From contig NZ_CP029254.1 in assembly GCF_003122365.1 (NCBI RefSeq), forward strand, positions 5,520,001 to 5,584,000: 64,000 nucleotides of DNA, in the 5' to 3' direction. Position 1 is the first letter of the stretch; each line of letters begins with the position of its first letter. This DNA comes from Streptomyces spongiicola (GTDB taxonomy: Bacteria > Actinomycetota > Actinomycetes > Streptomycetales > Streptomycetaceae). A program made the position numbers and the translations under genes. The notes under the pieces were generated by a model. The model had not been told where the DNA came from. It was given only the letters and a program-made list of their open reading frames with translations, and ran no database searches. Positions 32,971 to 42,380 of this stretch are shown piece after piece.

Positions 32971-33564
32971 GTGCCCGACCCGAGCACGCGGCGTACCGCG
33001 CAGAGGCCGGGCGGCAGCTCAGCGTCGTCGAGGGCCGACGAGGAGCTGCCGCCCCAGGACCCGGCTGAGAGGGCGCGGGCGATCTGCCTGCGTCTGCTCA
33101 CCGGCACCCCGCGGACCCGGAGACAACTCGCCGAGGCGCTCCGCAGCCGCGACATCCCGGATGAGGTCGCCGAAGAGGTGCTGTCCCGCTTCGAGGGCGT
33201 CGGTCTCGTCGACGACGCGGCGTTCGCGGGCGCCTGGGTGGAGTCACGGCACCACGGACGCGGACTCGCCCGCCGCGCCCTCGCGCGTGAACTGCGCACC
33301 AAGGGCGTCGATCCGGCGTTGATCGACGAGGCGGTCGGCCGCCTTGACGCCGACCAGGAGGAGGAGACGGCGCGGGAACTGGTCGCCAGGAGACTCCGCT
33401 CCACCCGGGGTCTCGACCGTGACCGCCGGCTCCGCCGCCTCGCGGGCATGCTCGCCCGCAAGGGATACCCGGAGGGGATGGCCCTGAGGGTGGTCCGCAG
33501 GGCCCTGGAGGAGGAAGGTGAGGACACCGGGGGACTGGACGGGCCGGAGGACGGCCCGTACTGA
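32971..33564 (+). CDS. recX: Regulatory protein RecX
   Basis: 197 aa, three-helix RecX repeats (about 33-185) after an acidic, Ser-rich N-tail. Motifs RARAICLRLLTGTPRTRRQLAEAL and VGLVDDAAFAGAWVESR are typical. Starts with GTG 8 nt after the recA stop, so it is co-transcribed with recA. RecX limits RecA filament growth. Normal length for Streptomyces. Confidence 0.93.
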   Translation: MPDPSTRRTAQRPGGSSASSRADEELPPQDPAERARAICLRLLTGTPRTRRQLAEALRSRDIPDEVAEEVLSRFEGVGLVDDAAFAGAWVESRHHGRGLARRALARELRTKGVDPALIDEAVGRLDADQEEETARELVARRLRSTRGLDRDRRLRRLAGMLARKGYPEGMALRVVRRALEEEGEDTGGLDGPEDGPY

Positions 33565-33718
33565 GTGCTGTCCCGGACCACCGCCCGGTTCGAACCCGGT
33601 TCTGACTTGGTTCTGACTCCGGTCCGAGGATGCCCGTCCGGTGCGAGGACCGCCGTCCGCGGACATGCGCGGTGCGCGTCCGCACAGGCCGACCGGCTGG
33701 CGCAGAACGGGTGGCAGC

Positions 33719-35323
33719 TCAGTCCGGCCGGGCGGCGGCGTGCTCGGAACGGGACCCCGAAGCCGCGGGCGCGCCCCCGCGCACCGCGTCGGCAGCCGCA
33801 TACAGCTCGGCGGGACGCACGCCCCCGAAGGCCGCCACGAGATGTCCGTCCGGTCTCACCAGCAGGACCGTGTGCGCCGATGCCCCCGGGTAGGACTCGG
33901 CGACGAGCAGCTCCGCCCGGGTGGGCAGCTCCGCCACCGTCGAGGCGAGTCGGGGCATGACGCCCGCCGTCACCCAGTGGCGCCGGTCCCACACCCCCGT
34001 GCCGGGGGCGACCAGCACCACCAGCAGCCGAGCCCTGCCCAGCCGGTGCCGCAGCCGGGCCGTCGTCCCTTCGGGAGTCGTCACGGCGACGTCCGCCACC
34101 AACGCCCCCGCCGGGGTGGCGACGGCGGTGTGCGCCTCGGTCTGCTGTGGCGCGAGAGGGGAGTGCGGATAGGAGGGGGGTGCACCCAGCGGACCGAGCC
34201 CGAGATGTCCGTCCGTCAGCAGGGTGCCGTGGCCTCGGGAGGCGCCCGGCAGATAGGTCCGAATGCCCCCGGTGCCGCGCAGTATCGGCAGGGACTGGTC
34301 AGCGGCTCGCAGCCGTGCGGCAACCGCCGTGCGCCGTTCGGCCTGGTAGCTGTCGAGCAGGGTGCCGGAGGCGCCGTGATGCCAGGCCTGGGCGAGCTTC
34401 CACGCCAGGTTTTCGGCGTCGCGCATGCCCTCGTCCACGCCCTGGGTACCGACCGCGCCGAGGAGATGGGCCGCGTCTCCGGCGAGGAAGGCGCGATCCA
34501 CCCGCCAGCGCCGGGCCAGCCGATGATGGAGGGTGTGGACGCCGGTGTCGAGGAGGTCGTACTGGGGTGGTCCGTCGCACCAGCCTGCCAGGGTGTCCCG
34601 GACCCGCGACACCAGTGCGTCGGGCGTCACCAGTTCCCCACGGGCGGGCAGCAGCCAGTCCAGCCGCCACACGCCGTCGGCCAGAGGGCGCGCGGTCACC
34701 TCGTCGCCGACCGCCCGCCACGGCGGCAGCCGGTGCAGTACGCCCTCGCCGGGCCAGGGGAGTTCGGTGCGCAGGGCCGCGACGGCGTGGCGCTCCACGG
34801 CGGTCCGCCCCGGGAAGCGGATCCCGAGGAGCTTCCTGACCGTCGACCGGGCGCCGTCGCAGCCGACCAGGAAACTCCCGCGCCACCAGGTCGCATCGAC
34901 GCCGCGGGCATGCGCGGTGATACCGCTCCCGTCCTGCTCCAGGACGTCGAGCCGGCTGCACGCGACGACCCGCACCAGATCGGTGGCCTCCACGGCGTCC
35001 CGCAGCCCCCGCGTGAGCGCATGCTGCGGGATGTGCACGGGAGCGGGCAGCTCCTCTTCACGGAACTCCACCCGGCGCAGTTCCTGCTTGCGCCGCAGAG
35101 AACGCCAGCCGACCCAGCGGAACCCCTCGTCACTCATCGTGGAGCAGCCCAGCCGCTCGGCGAGGGCCGCGGTGTCGGCACGCAGGACCACCGTGCGCGC
35201 GGGGCGCGGATCGTCCTTGCACTCGCCCTCGTCGAGGATCACGGTGGGAACGCCCTGTGCGGCGAGGGCGAGGGAGAGCACGAGCCCCACCGGACCCGCG
35301 CCGACCACGATCACCGGATCCAC
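33719..35323 (-). CDS. FAD-dependent aromatic monooxygenase (PheA/TfdB type)
   Basis: 534 aa. Rossmann FAD motif VVGAGPVGLVLSLALAAQG at the very N-terminus, and second FAD motif FLAGDAAHLLGAVGTQGVDEGMRDAENLAWKLA (about 280-312). The C-terminal 150 residues match the thioredoxin-like domain of phenol-hydroxylase relatives. GTG at 35323 (MDPVIVVGAG) is preferred, since upstream in-frame sequence is repeat-derived. Members hydroxylate aromatic rings, as in polyketide tailoring or phenol breakdown. No biosynthetic cluster surrounds it, so the substrate is unknown. Confidence 0.83.
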   Translation of the reverse strand: MDPVIVVGAGPVGLVLSLALAAQGVPTVILDEGECKDDPRPARTVVLRADTAALAERLGCSTMSDEGFRWVGWRSLRRKQELRRVEFREEELPAPVHIPQHALTRGLRDAVEATDLVRVVACSRLDVLEQDGSGITAHARGVDATWWRGSFLVGCDGARSTVRKLLGIRFPGRTAVERHAVAALRTELPWPGEGVLHRLPPWRAVGDEVTARPLADGVWRLDWLLPARGELVTPDALVSRVRDTLAGWCDGPPQYDLLDTGVHTLHHRLARRWRVDRAFLAGDAAHLLGAVGTQGVDEGMRDAENLAWKLAQAWHHGASGTLLDSYQAERRTAVAARLRAADQSLPILRGTGGIRTYLPGASRGHGTLLTDGHLGLGPLGAPPSYPHSPLAPQQTEAHTAVATPAGALVADVAVTTPEGTTARLRHRLGRARLLVVLVAPGTGVWDRRHWVTAGVMPRLASTVAELPTRAELLVAESYPGASAHTVLLVRPDGHLVAAFGGVRPAELYAAADAVRGGAPAASGSRSEHAAARPD

Positions 35324-35937
35324 GGCGCTGCTCCTGGGACCTGCCGGGACGGAGGGAACAGAGGGAAAGGGCAGGTTGGCGCCCGGTGCGCGATCACAGA
35401 ACGTATGCAACCCACTGCCGCCGCCTCCGTCAAGCGAGATGGTGCCCCACGGCGAGGCGCCCCCGCACCTGCGGCCCTCTCGCCCCGGACCACGACGTCC
35501 ACCCGGCGAGAGGTCCACCCGGCGAGAGGTCTACCAGCAAAGAGGTCCACCAGCCGAGAGGGTCCGCCGACCGTGGCAGCGCTCCGGCCCTGGGAGCGCA
35601 CCGGCCCTGGGAGCGCACCGGCCGTGACGGTCTGCCAGCCGCGACAACTGCCCGAACACGACAGGCGGCCGCATGACGGGCGGCCGCATGACGGGCGCCG
35701 CGACGAGCCGGCATCCCCGAGCAGCGGGCCGGCGCCTCCGAGTACCCGGCCGGCCGCACCACGACCGGGCCCGCGGCGGGTCGGGAGCGTAGTGCCGGGG
35801 CGTCAGGGGGCGCCATGTGGCGTCAGGCCGGTTGGGGCGTCTTCCTCACCGCGGCCCTTGAGGCGGTGCTCCCGCCCGAGGTCGCTGCGCCCGTCCTCTC
35901 CGGGCCTACCCGTGTTGCCGCCCCGGACCGCGTCGAA
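35324..35937. repeat. Repeat-rich spacer with three families of short tandem repeats
   Basis: About 615 bp without a credible gene. It contains: four imperfect 16-bp units around 'ggcgagaggtccaccc' (about 35503-35568); 2-3 units of 17 bp around 'tgggagcgcaccggccc' (about 35584-35624); and two 15-bp units around 'gggcggccgcatgac' (about 35664-35694). ORFs crossing it are Arg/Pro-rich artefacts. Confidence 0.8.
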
Positions 35938-35972
35938 GGGCGGTGGCTGCCAACCGCCGGCAGCCACCGCCC
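35938..35972 (-). terminator. Terminator of gluABCD
   Basis: A perfect 14-bp GC-rich stem (GGGCGGTGGCTGCC and its complement) with a 7-nt loop lies 16 nt beyond the gluD stop codon. No T run, as often in Streptomyces. Confidence 0.82.
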
Positions 35973-35988
35973 CTCGTCGGCCGAGGAC

Positions 35989-36909
35989 CTATGAATCGTC
36001 GGTTGTTCCGGGAGCGTCGGTCTTGACGGGGCCGGCTCCGACCGCCTCCAGCCCACCGTCCGGCCCGGCATGGACCACCGCGCCGGTGCTCTTCCTGCCG
36101 CGCCGCAGCTTGCGCTCCAGCCACCCCGCCGCGGAGGTCAGGGCGAAGTTCAGCGCGACGAAGATGACGGCGACGACGGTGAAGCTGGCGATGGTGTTGG
36201 CGCCGTAGTTGGCGCTCATCGGACGGACGGAGGACAGCAGTTCGTTGAAGGAGAGCATCGCGCCGCCGAGGGCGGTGTCCTTCACGATGACGACCATCTG
36301 GCTGACGATGGCCGGCAGCATGGCCGTCACCGACTGCGGCAGCAGCACGTGCCGCATCGTCTGGCCCTTGCGCATGCCGATCGCCTTGGCGGCGTCCGTC
36401 TGGCCCCGGGGGAGGGACTGGATACCGGCGCGGACGATCTCCGCCAGGACCGAGGCGTTGTACAGCACCAGGCCGGTGACCACCGCGTACAGCGGGCGCA
36501 CGTCGCTGCTGATGTCGGTGAAGTCGGCGTAGGCCGCGTTGGCGAACAGCATCAGGATCAGCACCGGGATGGCGCGGAAGAACTCCACGACCGCGCCGGC
36601 GACGGCGCGGACCGGCCGGTGGTCCGAGAGCCGCGCGATACCGAAGACCGCACCGAGCGGCAGCGCGATGACCAGCGCGAGGGTCGCGGCGATCAGGGTG
36701 TTCTGCAGTCCGGGCCAGATGTACGCCGTGTACGGCTGGGAGCTCGTGAAGAACGGCTCCCACTTGACCCAGTCGAGCTGGCCCTTGGAGTTCAGGCCGT
36801 CGTACACCCACCACACGGCCAGCGCGAGCACGGCCGTGAACAGGACCGTGTAGGCGATGTTGCGCCACTTCGCGCGGCTGCCCGGCGCGTCGTAGAGAAC
36901 GGAGCTCAT
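35989..36909 (-). CDS. gluD: Glutamate ABC transporter permease GluD
   Basis: 306 aa, about five membrane helices. The inner-membrane component signature is present (SLPRGQTDAAKAIGMRKGQTMRHVLLPQS region, about 175-205), of the polar amino acid permease family. The C-tail beyond the last helix is Lys/Arg then Gly/Ala rich. ATG overlaps the gluC stop by 4 nt. With GluC it forms the membrane channel of the glutamate importer. Confidence 0.93.
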   Translation of the reverse strand: MSSVLYDAPGSRAKWRNIAYTVLFTAVLALAVWWVYDGLNSKGQLDWVKWEPFFTSSQPYTAYIWPGLQNTLIAATLALVIALPLGAVFGIARLSDHRPVRAVAGAVVEFFRAIPVLILMLFANAAYADFTDISSDVRPLYAVVTGLVLYNASVLAEIVRAGIQSLPRGQTDAAKAIGMRKGQTMRHVLLPQSVTAMLPAIVSQMVVIVKDTALGGAMLSFNELLSSVRPMSANYGANTIASFTVVAVIFVALNFALTSAAGWLERKLRRGRKSTGAVVHAGPDGGLEAVGAGPVKTDAPGTTDDS

Positions 36910-37571
36910 CGCTTGACCGCCACCTTCCTGCTCACCCAGCCGAGCACCAGTCCGGTCGGGAGCGTCAGGCAGATGAAGCCGAACGCGAAGACCGCGACGA
37001 TGGGGATCAGGGCGGCGTACGTCTCGATCCACTCCTTCATCAGGAGCGAGGCCTCCGCGACACCGATCACCGCTGCGACGGTGGTGTTCTTGGTCAGCGC
37101 GATCAGCACGTTGGCCAGCGGGTTGACGACCGACCGGAAGGCCTGGGGGAGGACGATGAGCGCCAGTACCTGGGTGAAGCTCAGGCCCAGGGCGCGCGCC
37201 GCCTCCGCCTGTCCGACGGGCACGGTGTTGATGCCGGACCTCAGCGCCTCGCACACGAAGGCCGCGGTGTAGGCGATCAGGCCGAGCACCGCCAGCCGGA
37301 AGTTGATCGCCTCGAAGTCGCCACCGCCCAGCGCGACGCCGAGTGTCGAGTAGAGGCCCAGCGAGGCGAAGAGGATGACGACGGTGAGCGGGATGTTACG
37401 CACGACGTTCACGTACGCGGTGCCGACGGTCCGCATCAGCGGCACCGGGCTGACCCGCATGCCGGCCAGCAGCGTTCCCCATACGAGGGAGCCCATGGCC
37501 GAGTAGACGGTGAGTTTCACCGTCACCCAGAAGGCGCCCAGCAGGGCGTCTATTTCAAGAAAGTCGAACAC
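36906..37571 (-). CDS. gluC: Glutamate ABC transporter permease GluC
   Basis: 221 aa, five predicted helices, polar amino acid permease family with VPVGQAEAARALGLSFTQVLALIVLPQAF as the ATPase-contact loop. Overlaps gluD by 4 nt. Separated from gluB by 87 nt containing a strong hairpin that probably lowers permease expression relative to the binding protein. Confidence 0.93.
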   Translation of the reverse strand: MFDFLEIDALLGAFWVTVKLTVYSAMGSLVWGTLLAGMRVSPVPLMRTVGTAYVNVVRNIPLTVVILFASLGLYSTLGVALGGGDFEAINFRLAVLGLIAYTAAFVCEALRSGINTVPVGQAEAARALGLSFTQVLALIVLPQAFRSVVNPLANVLIALTKNTTVAAVIGVAEASLLMKEWIETYAALIPIVAVFAFGFICLTLPTGLVLGWVSRKVAVKR

Positions 37572-37610
37572 GATCTCCCGCGCTTCCGCGTCTGCGTGTG
37601 GGAAGGACTC

Positions 37611-37644
37611 GGCGCGCCGCCGCCGGCAGCGGTGGCGGCGCGCC
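37611..37644 (-). promoter_or_regulatory. Intercistronic hairpin between gluB and gluC
   Basis: A 14-bp stem with one mismatch (GGCGCGCC at its base, 6-nt loop) follows the gluB stop within the operon. In ABC importer operons such hairpins commonly protect the binding-protein mRNA and dampen transcription into the permease genes; that role is inferred here. Confidence 0.7.
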
Positions 37645-37658
37645 CGGTCGGCCAGGGG

Positions 37659-38510
37659 TTACTTGACGATGTCGCCGATCTTCGGCGCGGGCTCGTTCTG
37701 GTACCCGGCCGGGCCGAAGTGGGCTTCCACGGCCTTGTCCCAGGACTTGTCCTGGACCATCTTCTCCAGAGCCTTGTTGATCTTCCCCTTGAGCTCGGCG
37801 TCGCCCTTCTTGAGGCCGATGCCGTAGTTCTCGTTGCTCATCTTGAAGCCGGCGAGCTTGAACTTGCCCTTGAAGGCGTCCTGCGCGGCATAACCGGCGA
37901 GGATCGAGTCGTCCGTGGTGAGCGCGTCGATGACCTTGTTCTCCAGGCCGGTGAGGCACTCGGAGTAGCCGCCGTACTCCTGGAGCTGCGCCTTCGGGGC
38001 GAGTTCGTCCTTGACGTTCTGCGCCGAGGTCGAGCCGGTGACCGAGCAGAGCTTCTTGTCGTTCAGGTCCGCCGGGGACTTGATGGAGTCGTCGTCGGCG
38101 CGGACCAGGATGTCCTGGTGGGCCAGCAGGTACGGGCCGGCGAAGTCCACCTTGGCCAGGCGCTTGTCGTTGATCGAGTAGGAGGCGACGATGAACTTGA
38201 CGTCGCCGCGCTCGATCGCGGTCTCGCGGTCGGCGCTCTTGGTCTCCTTGAAGACGATGTCGCCCTCGTCGTAGCCGAGCTCCTTGGCCACGTACGTGGC
38301 CACGTCGACGTCGAAGCCCACGAACTTGCCGTCAGGGGTCTTCAGGCCGATGCCCGGCTGGTCGACCTTGATACCGATCGTGATCTTCTCGCCGCCGCCC
38401 GCGGAACCGCCGTCCGAGGCGTCGTCCTTCGTGCCGGAGCCACAGGCCGTGACGGTGAGGGCGAGCGCGACGGCGGCCGCTGCGGCGGCGGAGGCCTTAC
38501 GGAGCTTCAT
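37659..38510 (-). CDS. gluB: Glutamate-binding lipoprotein GluB
   Basis: 283 aa. Signal peptide MKLRKASAAAAAAVALAL followed by lipobox VTAC with lipidated Cys23, then a Gly/Ser linker. The rest is a two-lobed type 3 solute-binding domain (about 45-283) with GFDVDVATYVAKELGY. Anchored outside the membrane, it delivers glutamate to GluCD. AAGGGAAG precedes the ATG. Confidence 0.94.
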   Translation of the reverse strand: MKLRKASAAAAAAVALALTVTACGSGTKDDASDGGSAGGGEKITIGIKVDQPGIGLKTPDGKFVGFDVDVATYVAKELGYDEGDIVFKETKSADRETAIERGDVKFIVASYSINDKRLAKVDFAGPYLLAHQDILVRADDDSIKSPADLNDKKLCSVTGSTSAQNVKDELAPKAQLQEYGGYSECLTGLENKVIDALTTDDSILAGYAAQDAFKGKFKLAGFKMSNENYGIGLKKGDAELKGKINKALEKMVQDKSWDKAVEAHFGPAGYQNEPAPKIGDIVK

Positions 38511-38590
38511 GTGAACTTCCCTTGGTTGGACGTGATGTGTGCGATCGGCAGTACCTGCCCGGGGCCAACAGTGCCCAGGAGAGGACCGGT

Positions 38591-39376
<786 letters not shown>

Positions 39377-39557
39377 CGGCTTCTTGCTCCGTCCTCCTCG
39401 GTTGGGAGGACCTTAATGAGACGCTGCGACCATCGTCATTACATCTGAGCGGAAATTGAGCATAACGATCCGGCCGCAACCGGACACTCTGCGTCAACGG
39501 GACGGCGGTCGCTGTACCGGGTGGATAACGAAAAACCCCAGGTAGCCGGTGTGCCTC

Positions 39558-39587
39558 TTGACGCATGGTGCGCCTATCGGTCTTTAT
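39558..39587 (+). promoter_or_regulatory. Candidate promoter of gluRK
   Basis: TTGACG (39558-39563) and CTTTAT (39582-39587), 18 nt apart, in the gluA-gluR divergent spacer (39377-39630). The spacer also holds GCATAA on the gluA side (about 39460) and TTATGC on the gluR side (about 39584) as an inverted pair. In S. coelicolor GluR controls gluABCD, so its binding sites are expected here, but none was identified with confidence. Confidence 0.45.
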
Positions 39588-39630
39588 GCCCTGGTAACAA
39601 CGCGCGAGTCACCACCGGGAGGGGGGCCAC

Positions 39631-40332
39631 ATGAGACTGCTGCTCGTCGAGGACGACGACCACGTCGCCGCGGCCCTGTCGGCGGTGCTCGCACGGCACG
39701 GCTTCCATGTCACCCACGCCCGCAACGGCGAGGAGGCGCTCCAGGCAGTGCTCCCGGCGGCCGCCGAGGGCAGGACGCCCTTCGGGGTCGTGCTGCTCGA
39801 TCTGGGGCTGCCGGACCAGGACGGCTACCAGGTGTGCGGGAAGATCCGGAAACTCACCAGCACCCCGGTGATCATGGTCACCGCGCGCGGGGACGTGCGC
39901 TCCCGCATCCACGGCCTCAACCTCGGCGCCGACGACTACGTCGTGAAGCCCTACGACACGGGTGAGCTGCTCGCCCGTATCCACGCAGTCAGCCGGCGCA
40001 CCGCCTCCGGCGAGGAGCCCGCGCCGGCCTCCGGCAGTGCGCTCAGGCTCGGTGCGGTCACCATAGAACTGCCCACCCGCCGGGTCAGCGTCGACGGTGC
40101 GGACGTGCAGCTGACCCGCAAGGAGTTCGACCTGCTGGCGTTGCTCGCACAGCGGCCCGGGGTCGTCTTCCGCCGTGAGCAGATCATCAGCGAGGTGTGG
40201 CGCACCAGCTGGGAGGGCACCGGCCGGACGCTGGAGGTGCACGTGGCGTCGCTGCGCTCCAAGCTCCGCATGCCCGCACTGATAGAGACCGTGCGCGGGG
40301 TCGGCTACCGCCTGGTCGCCCCCGTCGCGTAG
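39631..40332 (+). CDS. gluR: OmpR-family response regulator GluR
   Basis: 233 aa. Receiver (about 1-120) with the VEDDDH acidic pocket, phospho-acceptor Asp in VVLLDLGLPDQDG and Lys in VKPYD; winged-helix DNA-binding domain (about 135-230) ending ETVRGVGYRLV. GGGAGGGGGG precedes the ATG. Placed divergent from gluABCD and directly before the kinase gene, as in S. coelicolor GluR/GluK, which senses extracellular glutamate and activates uptake. Confidence 0.9.
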   Translation: MRLLLVEDDDHVAAALSAVLARHGFHVTHARNGEEALQAVLPAAAEGRTPFGVVLLDLGLPDQDGYQVCGKIRKLTSTPVIMVTARGDVRSRIHGLNLGADDYVVKPYDTGELLARIHAVSRRTASGEEPAPASGSALRLGAVTIELPTRRVSVDGADVQLTRKEFDLLALLAQRPGVVFRREQIISEVWRTSWEGTGRTLEVHVASLRSKLRMPALIETVRGVGYRLVAPVA

Positions 40333-40348
40333 AGGGCCCGCGTTCCCC

Positions 40349-41758
40349 TTGCGTACCCGTCTCCTCCCGCTGCTCATCGTCCTCATGGCGGGCGTCCTGC
40401 TGGCTCTGGGATTCCCGCTCGCGGTGAGTCTGGCGGCGGCCGAGCAGCAGCGGGTGGTGGTCGACCGGCTGGACGACACGGCACGGTTCGCCGCCCAGGC
40501 CCAGTTCGTCACCGAGGGCGTCACGGGGCATGCCGAGCGGCGGACCACCCTCGAGGAGGAACTGACCCGCTACAACGACGTGTACGGGATCCACGCCGGC
40601 GTCTTCCACCGCAGCGGTGCCGCCATGGCCCGGGCCCCCTGGCACTGGGAGGTCCCGGAGGCGGGGGTGGGCCGCCAGGCGTTCGCCGAGGCCCTGCTCG
40701 GCCGCCGCAGCCAGGACCCGCCGCAGGTCTGGCCCTGGCAGCGGGACGGGCGGATCGTGGTCGCCTCGCCGGTCGTGCGCGACGGCGATGTCGTCGCGGT
40801 CGTCGTCACCGACTCGCCCACGGGGCAGCTGCGCTCCCGCATCCTGCGCGGCTGGGTGCTCATCGCGGCCGGCGAGTCCGCGGCGATGCTGGTCGCGGTC
40901 GGAGCCGCGTTCCGGCTCACCGGATGGGTGCTGAGACCCGTGCGCATCCTCGACGCGGCCACCCACGGCATAGCGACCGGCCGGATGAACTCACGGGTCG
41001 CCGCGGCCGGGGGCCCGCCGGAACTCCGTCGGCTGGCCCGCTCGTTCAACGAGATGGCCGACAACGTCGAGCTGGTGCTGGAGCAGCAGCGCGCCTTCGT
41101 GGCCGACGCCTCGCACCAGCTCCGCAACCCCCTCGCCGCGCTGCTGCTGAGGATCGAACTCCTCGCCCTCGAACTGCCCGAGGGCAACGAGGAGATCGCC
41201 TCGGTGCGCACGGAGGGCAGGCGACTCGCCCGGGTCCTCGACGACCTGCTGGACCTGGCACTCGCCGAGCACGCCTCCGCCGACATCCGGCTCACCGACA
41301 TCCGGCTCACCGACATCGGCGAGCTGGCCGCCGAGCGGGTCGCCGCCTGGCGGCCGCTCGCGGAGGAGAAGGGGGTGAGGCTCACGGGCCACGGGCCTGC
41401 CGTCACCGCCTGGGCCGACCCGATCGCGCTCTCCAGCGCACTGGACGCCGTGATCGACAACGCGCTGAAGTTCACTCCGGAAGGGGAAGAGGTCACGGTC
41501 ACCGCCTCGGCGGACGGCAGGACCTCCACGGTCGTGGTGGCCGACGGCGGCCCCGGGCTCACCGACGAGGAACTCACCCGGGTCGGCGACCGCTTCTGGC
41601 GTAGCGGCCGCCACCAGAACGTGAAGGGCTCCGGTCTCGGACTCTCCATCACCCGCGCGCTGCTCTCCGCGGGCGGCGGTTCGATCGCGTACGCGCGCAA
41701 CGAGCCCCGCGGACTGCGGGTGACGGTCACGCTGCCACGCAATCCGCCGACGGCCTGA
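40349..41758 (+). CDS. gluK: Sensor histidine kinase GluK
   Basis: 469 aa. Two membrane helices (about 5-28 and 168-190) bracket an extracellular sensing domain of about 140 residues. HAMP follows (about 190-245), HisKA with DASHQLRNPLAALLLR as H box, and HATPase with the N box VIDNALKF and GSGLGLSI. TTG start, 16 nt after the gluR stop. In S. coelicolor GluK detects glutamate. A 15-bp in-frame duplication yields DIRLTDIRLTDIG (about 312-324) between the kinase subdomains. Confidence 0.9.
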   Translation: MRTRLLPLLIVLMAGVLLALGFPLAVSLAAAEQQRVVVDRLDDTARFAAQAQFVTEGVTGHAERRTTLEEELTRYNDVYGIHAGVFHRSGAAMARAPWHWEVPEAGVGRQAFAEALLGRRSQDPPQVWPWQRDGRIVVASPVVRDGDVVAVVVTDSPTGQLRSRILRGWVLIAAGESAAMLVAVGAAFRLTGWVLRPVRILDAATHGIATGRMNSRVAAAGGPPELRRLARSFNEMADNVELVLEQQRAFVADASHQLRNPLAALLLRIELLALELPEGNEEIASVRTEGRRLARVLDDLLDLALAEHASADIRLTDIRLTDIGELAAERVAAWRPLAEEKGVRLTGHGPAVTAWADPIALSSALDAVIDNALKFTPEGEEVTVTASADGRTSTVVVADGGPGLTDEELTRVGDRFWRSGRHQNVKGSGLGLSITRALLSAGGGSIAYARNEPRGLRVTVTLPRNPPTA

Positions 41759-42380
41759 CGACGAGCCGGGCGCCTCGCGGGGGTGCCTGGTCCCGCCGGG
41801 GGGAGCCGCCGAAAGGCGTGAGACTGCTGAAACCCAAGGGATACAAGGGACGCGAGGGATACAAGGCGCGCGAGGTGTGTGAGGGGCGCGGAGGTGCGAG
41901 GGATACGAGGTGCGCGAGGGGCGCGGGGTGCGCAGAGGTGCGAGGGACGCGAGGTGCGCGAGGTGCGCGGGGTGAGGTGCGCGGGGTGAGGTGCGCGAGG
42001 GGCGCGGGGTGAGGTGCGCGAGGGGCGCGGGGTGGGGTGCGCGGGGTGCGCAGAGGTGCGTGAGGGATGCGAGGTGCGTGAGGGGCGCAGAGGTGCGAGG
42101 GACGCGAGGTGCGCGGGGTGCGCAGAGGTGCGAGGGACGCGAGGGATACAGGGACGCGAGAGGCACAAGGGACGGTGAGGCCGCTGTGGTGCCGGGGAAC
42201 CCCGTGGTGCCGGGGGTCGACGAGGGCCCGGCGTGGGTGCCCCGGCCCTGGGGCAGTGGTCGTTGCCTATGCCACGGCCGCCGACCGGACCGGACCGGAG
42301 CCCCCGCCCGGGCGCGCCCCCGGACACCGCCGCTGCCCCGGCCGAAACTCCGGCCCCGAACGTTCGCCCGGGTGCCCGCG
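41759..42380. repeat. Long G-rich degenerate repeat between convergent gluK and TAXI gene
   Basis: 622 bp without a believable gene. From about 41835 to 42175 the + strand is built from variants of 'gaggtgcgcgaggggcgcgg', 'gcgcagaggtgcgagggacgc' and 'gcgcggggtgaggtgcgcg', strongly G-rich over C. ORFs through it are Arg/Gly low-complexity and are rejected. It separates two convergent genes. Confidence 0.85.

Noticed and set aside
35324..35518. N-terminal extension of the flavin monooxygenase (start at 35518)
   Set aside because: The extra 65 residues precede a complete FAD Rossmann motif and partly come from tandem repeat DNA; GTG at 35323 gives the normal family start.
41818..42012. Small Arg/Gly/Glu-rich ORF after gluK
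   Set aside because: Produced by the G-rich repeat array; no ribosome binding site and no non-repetitive sequence beyond the first residues.
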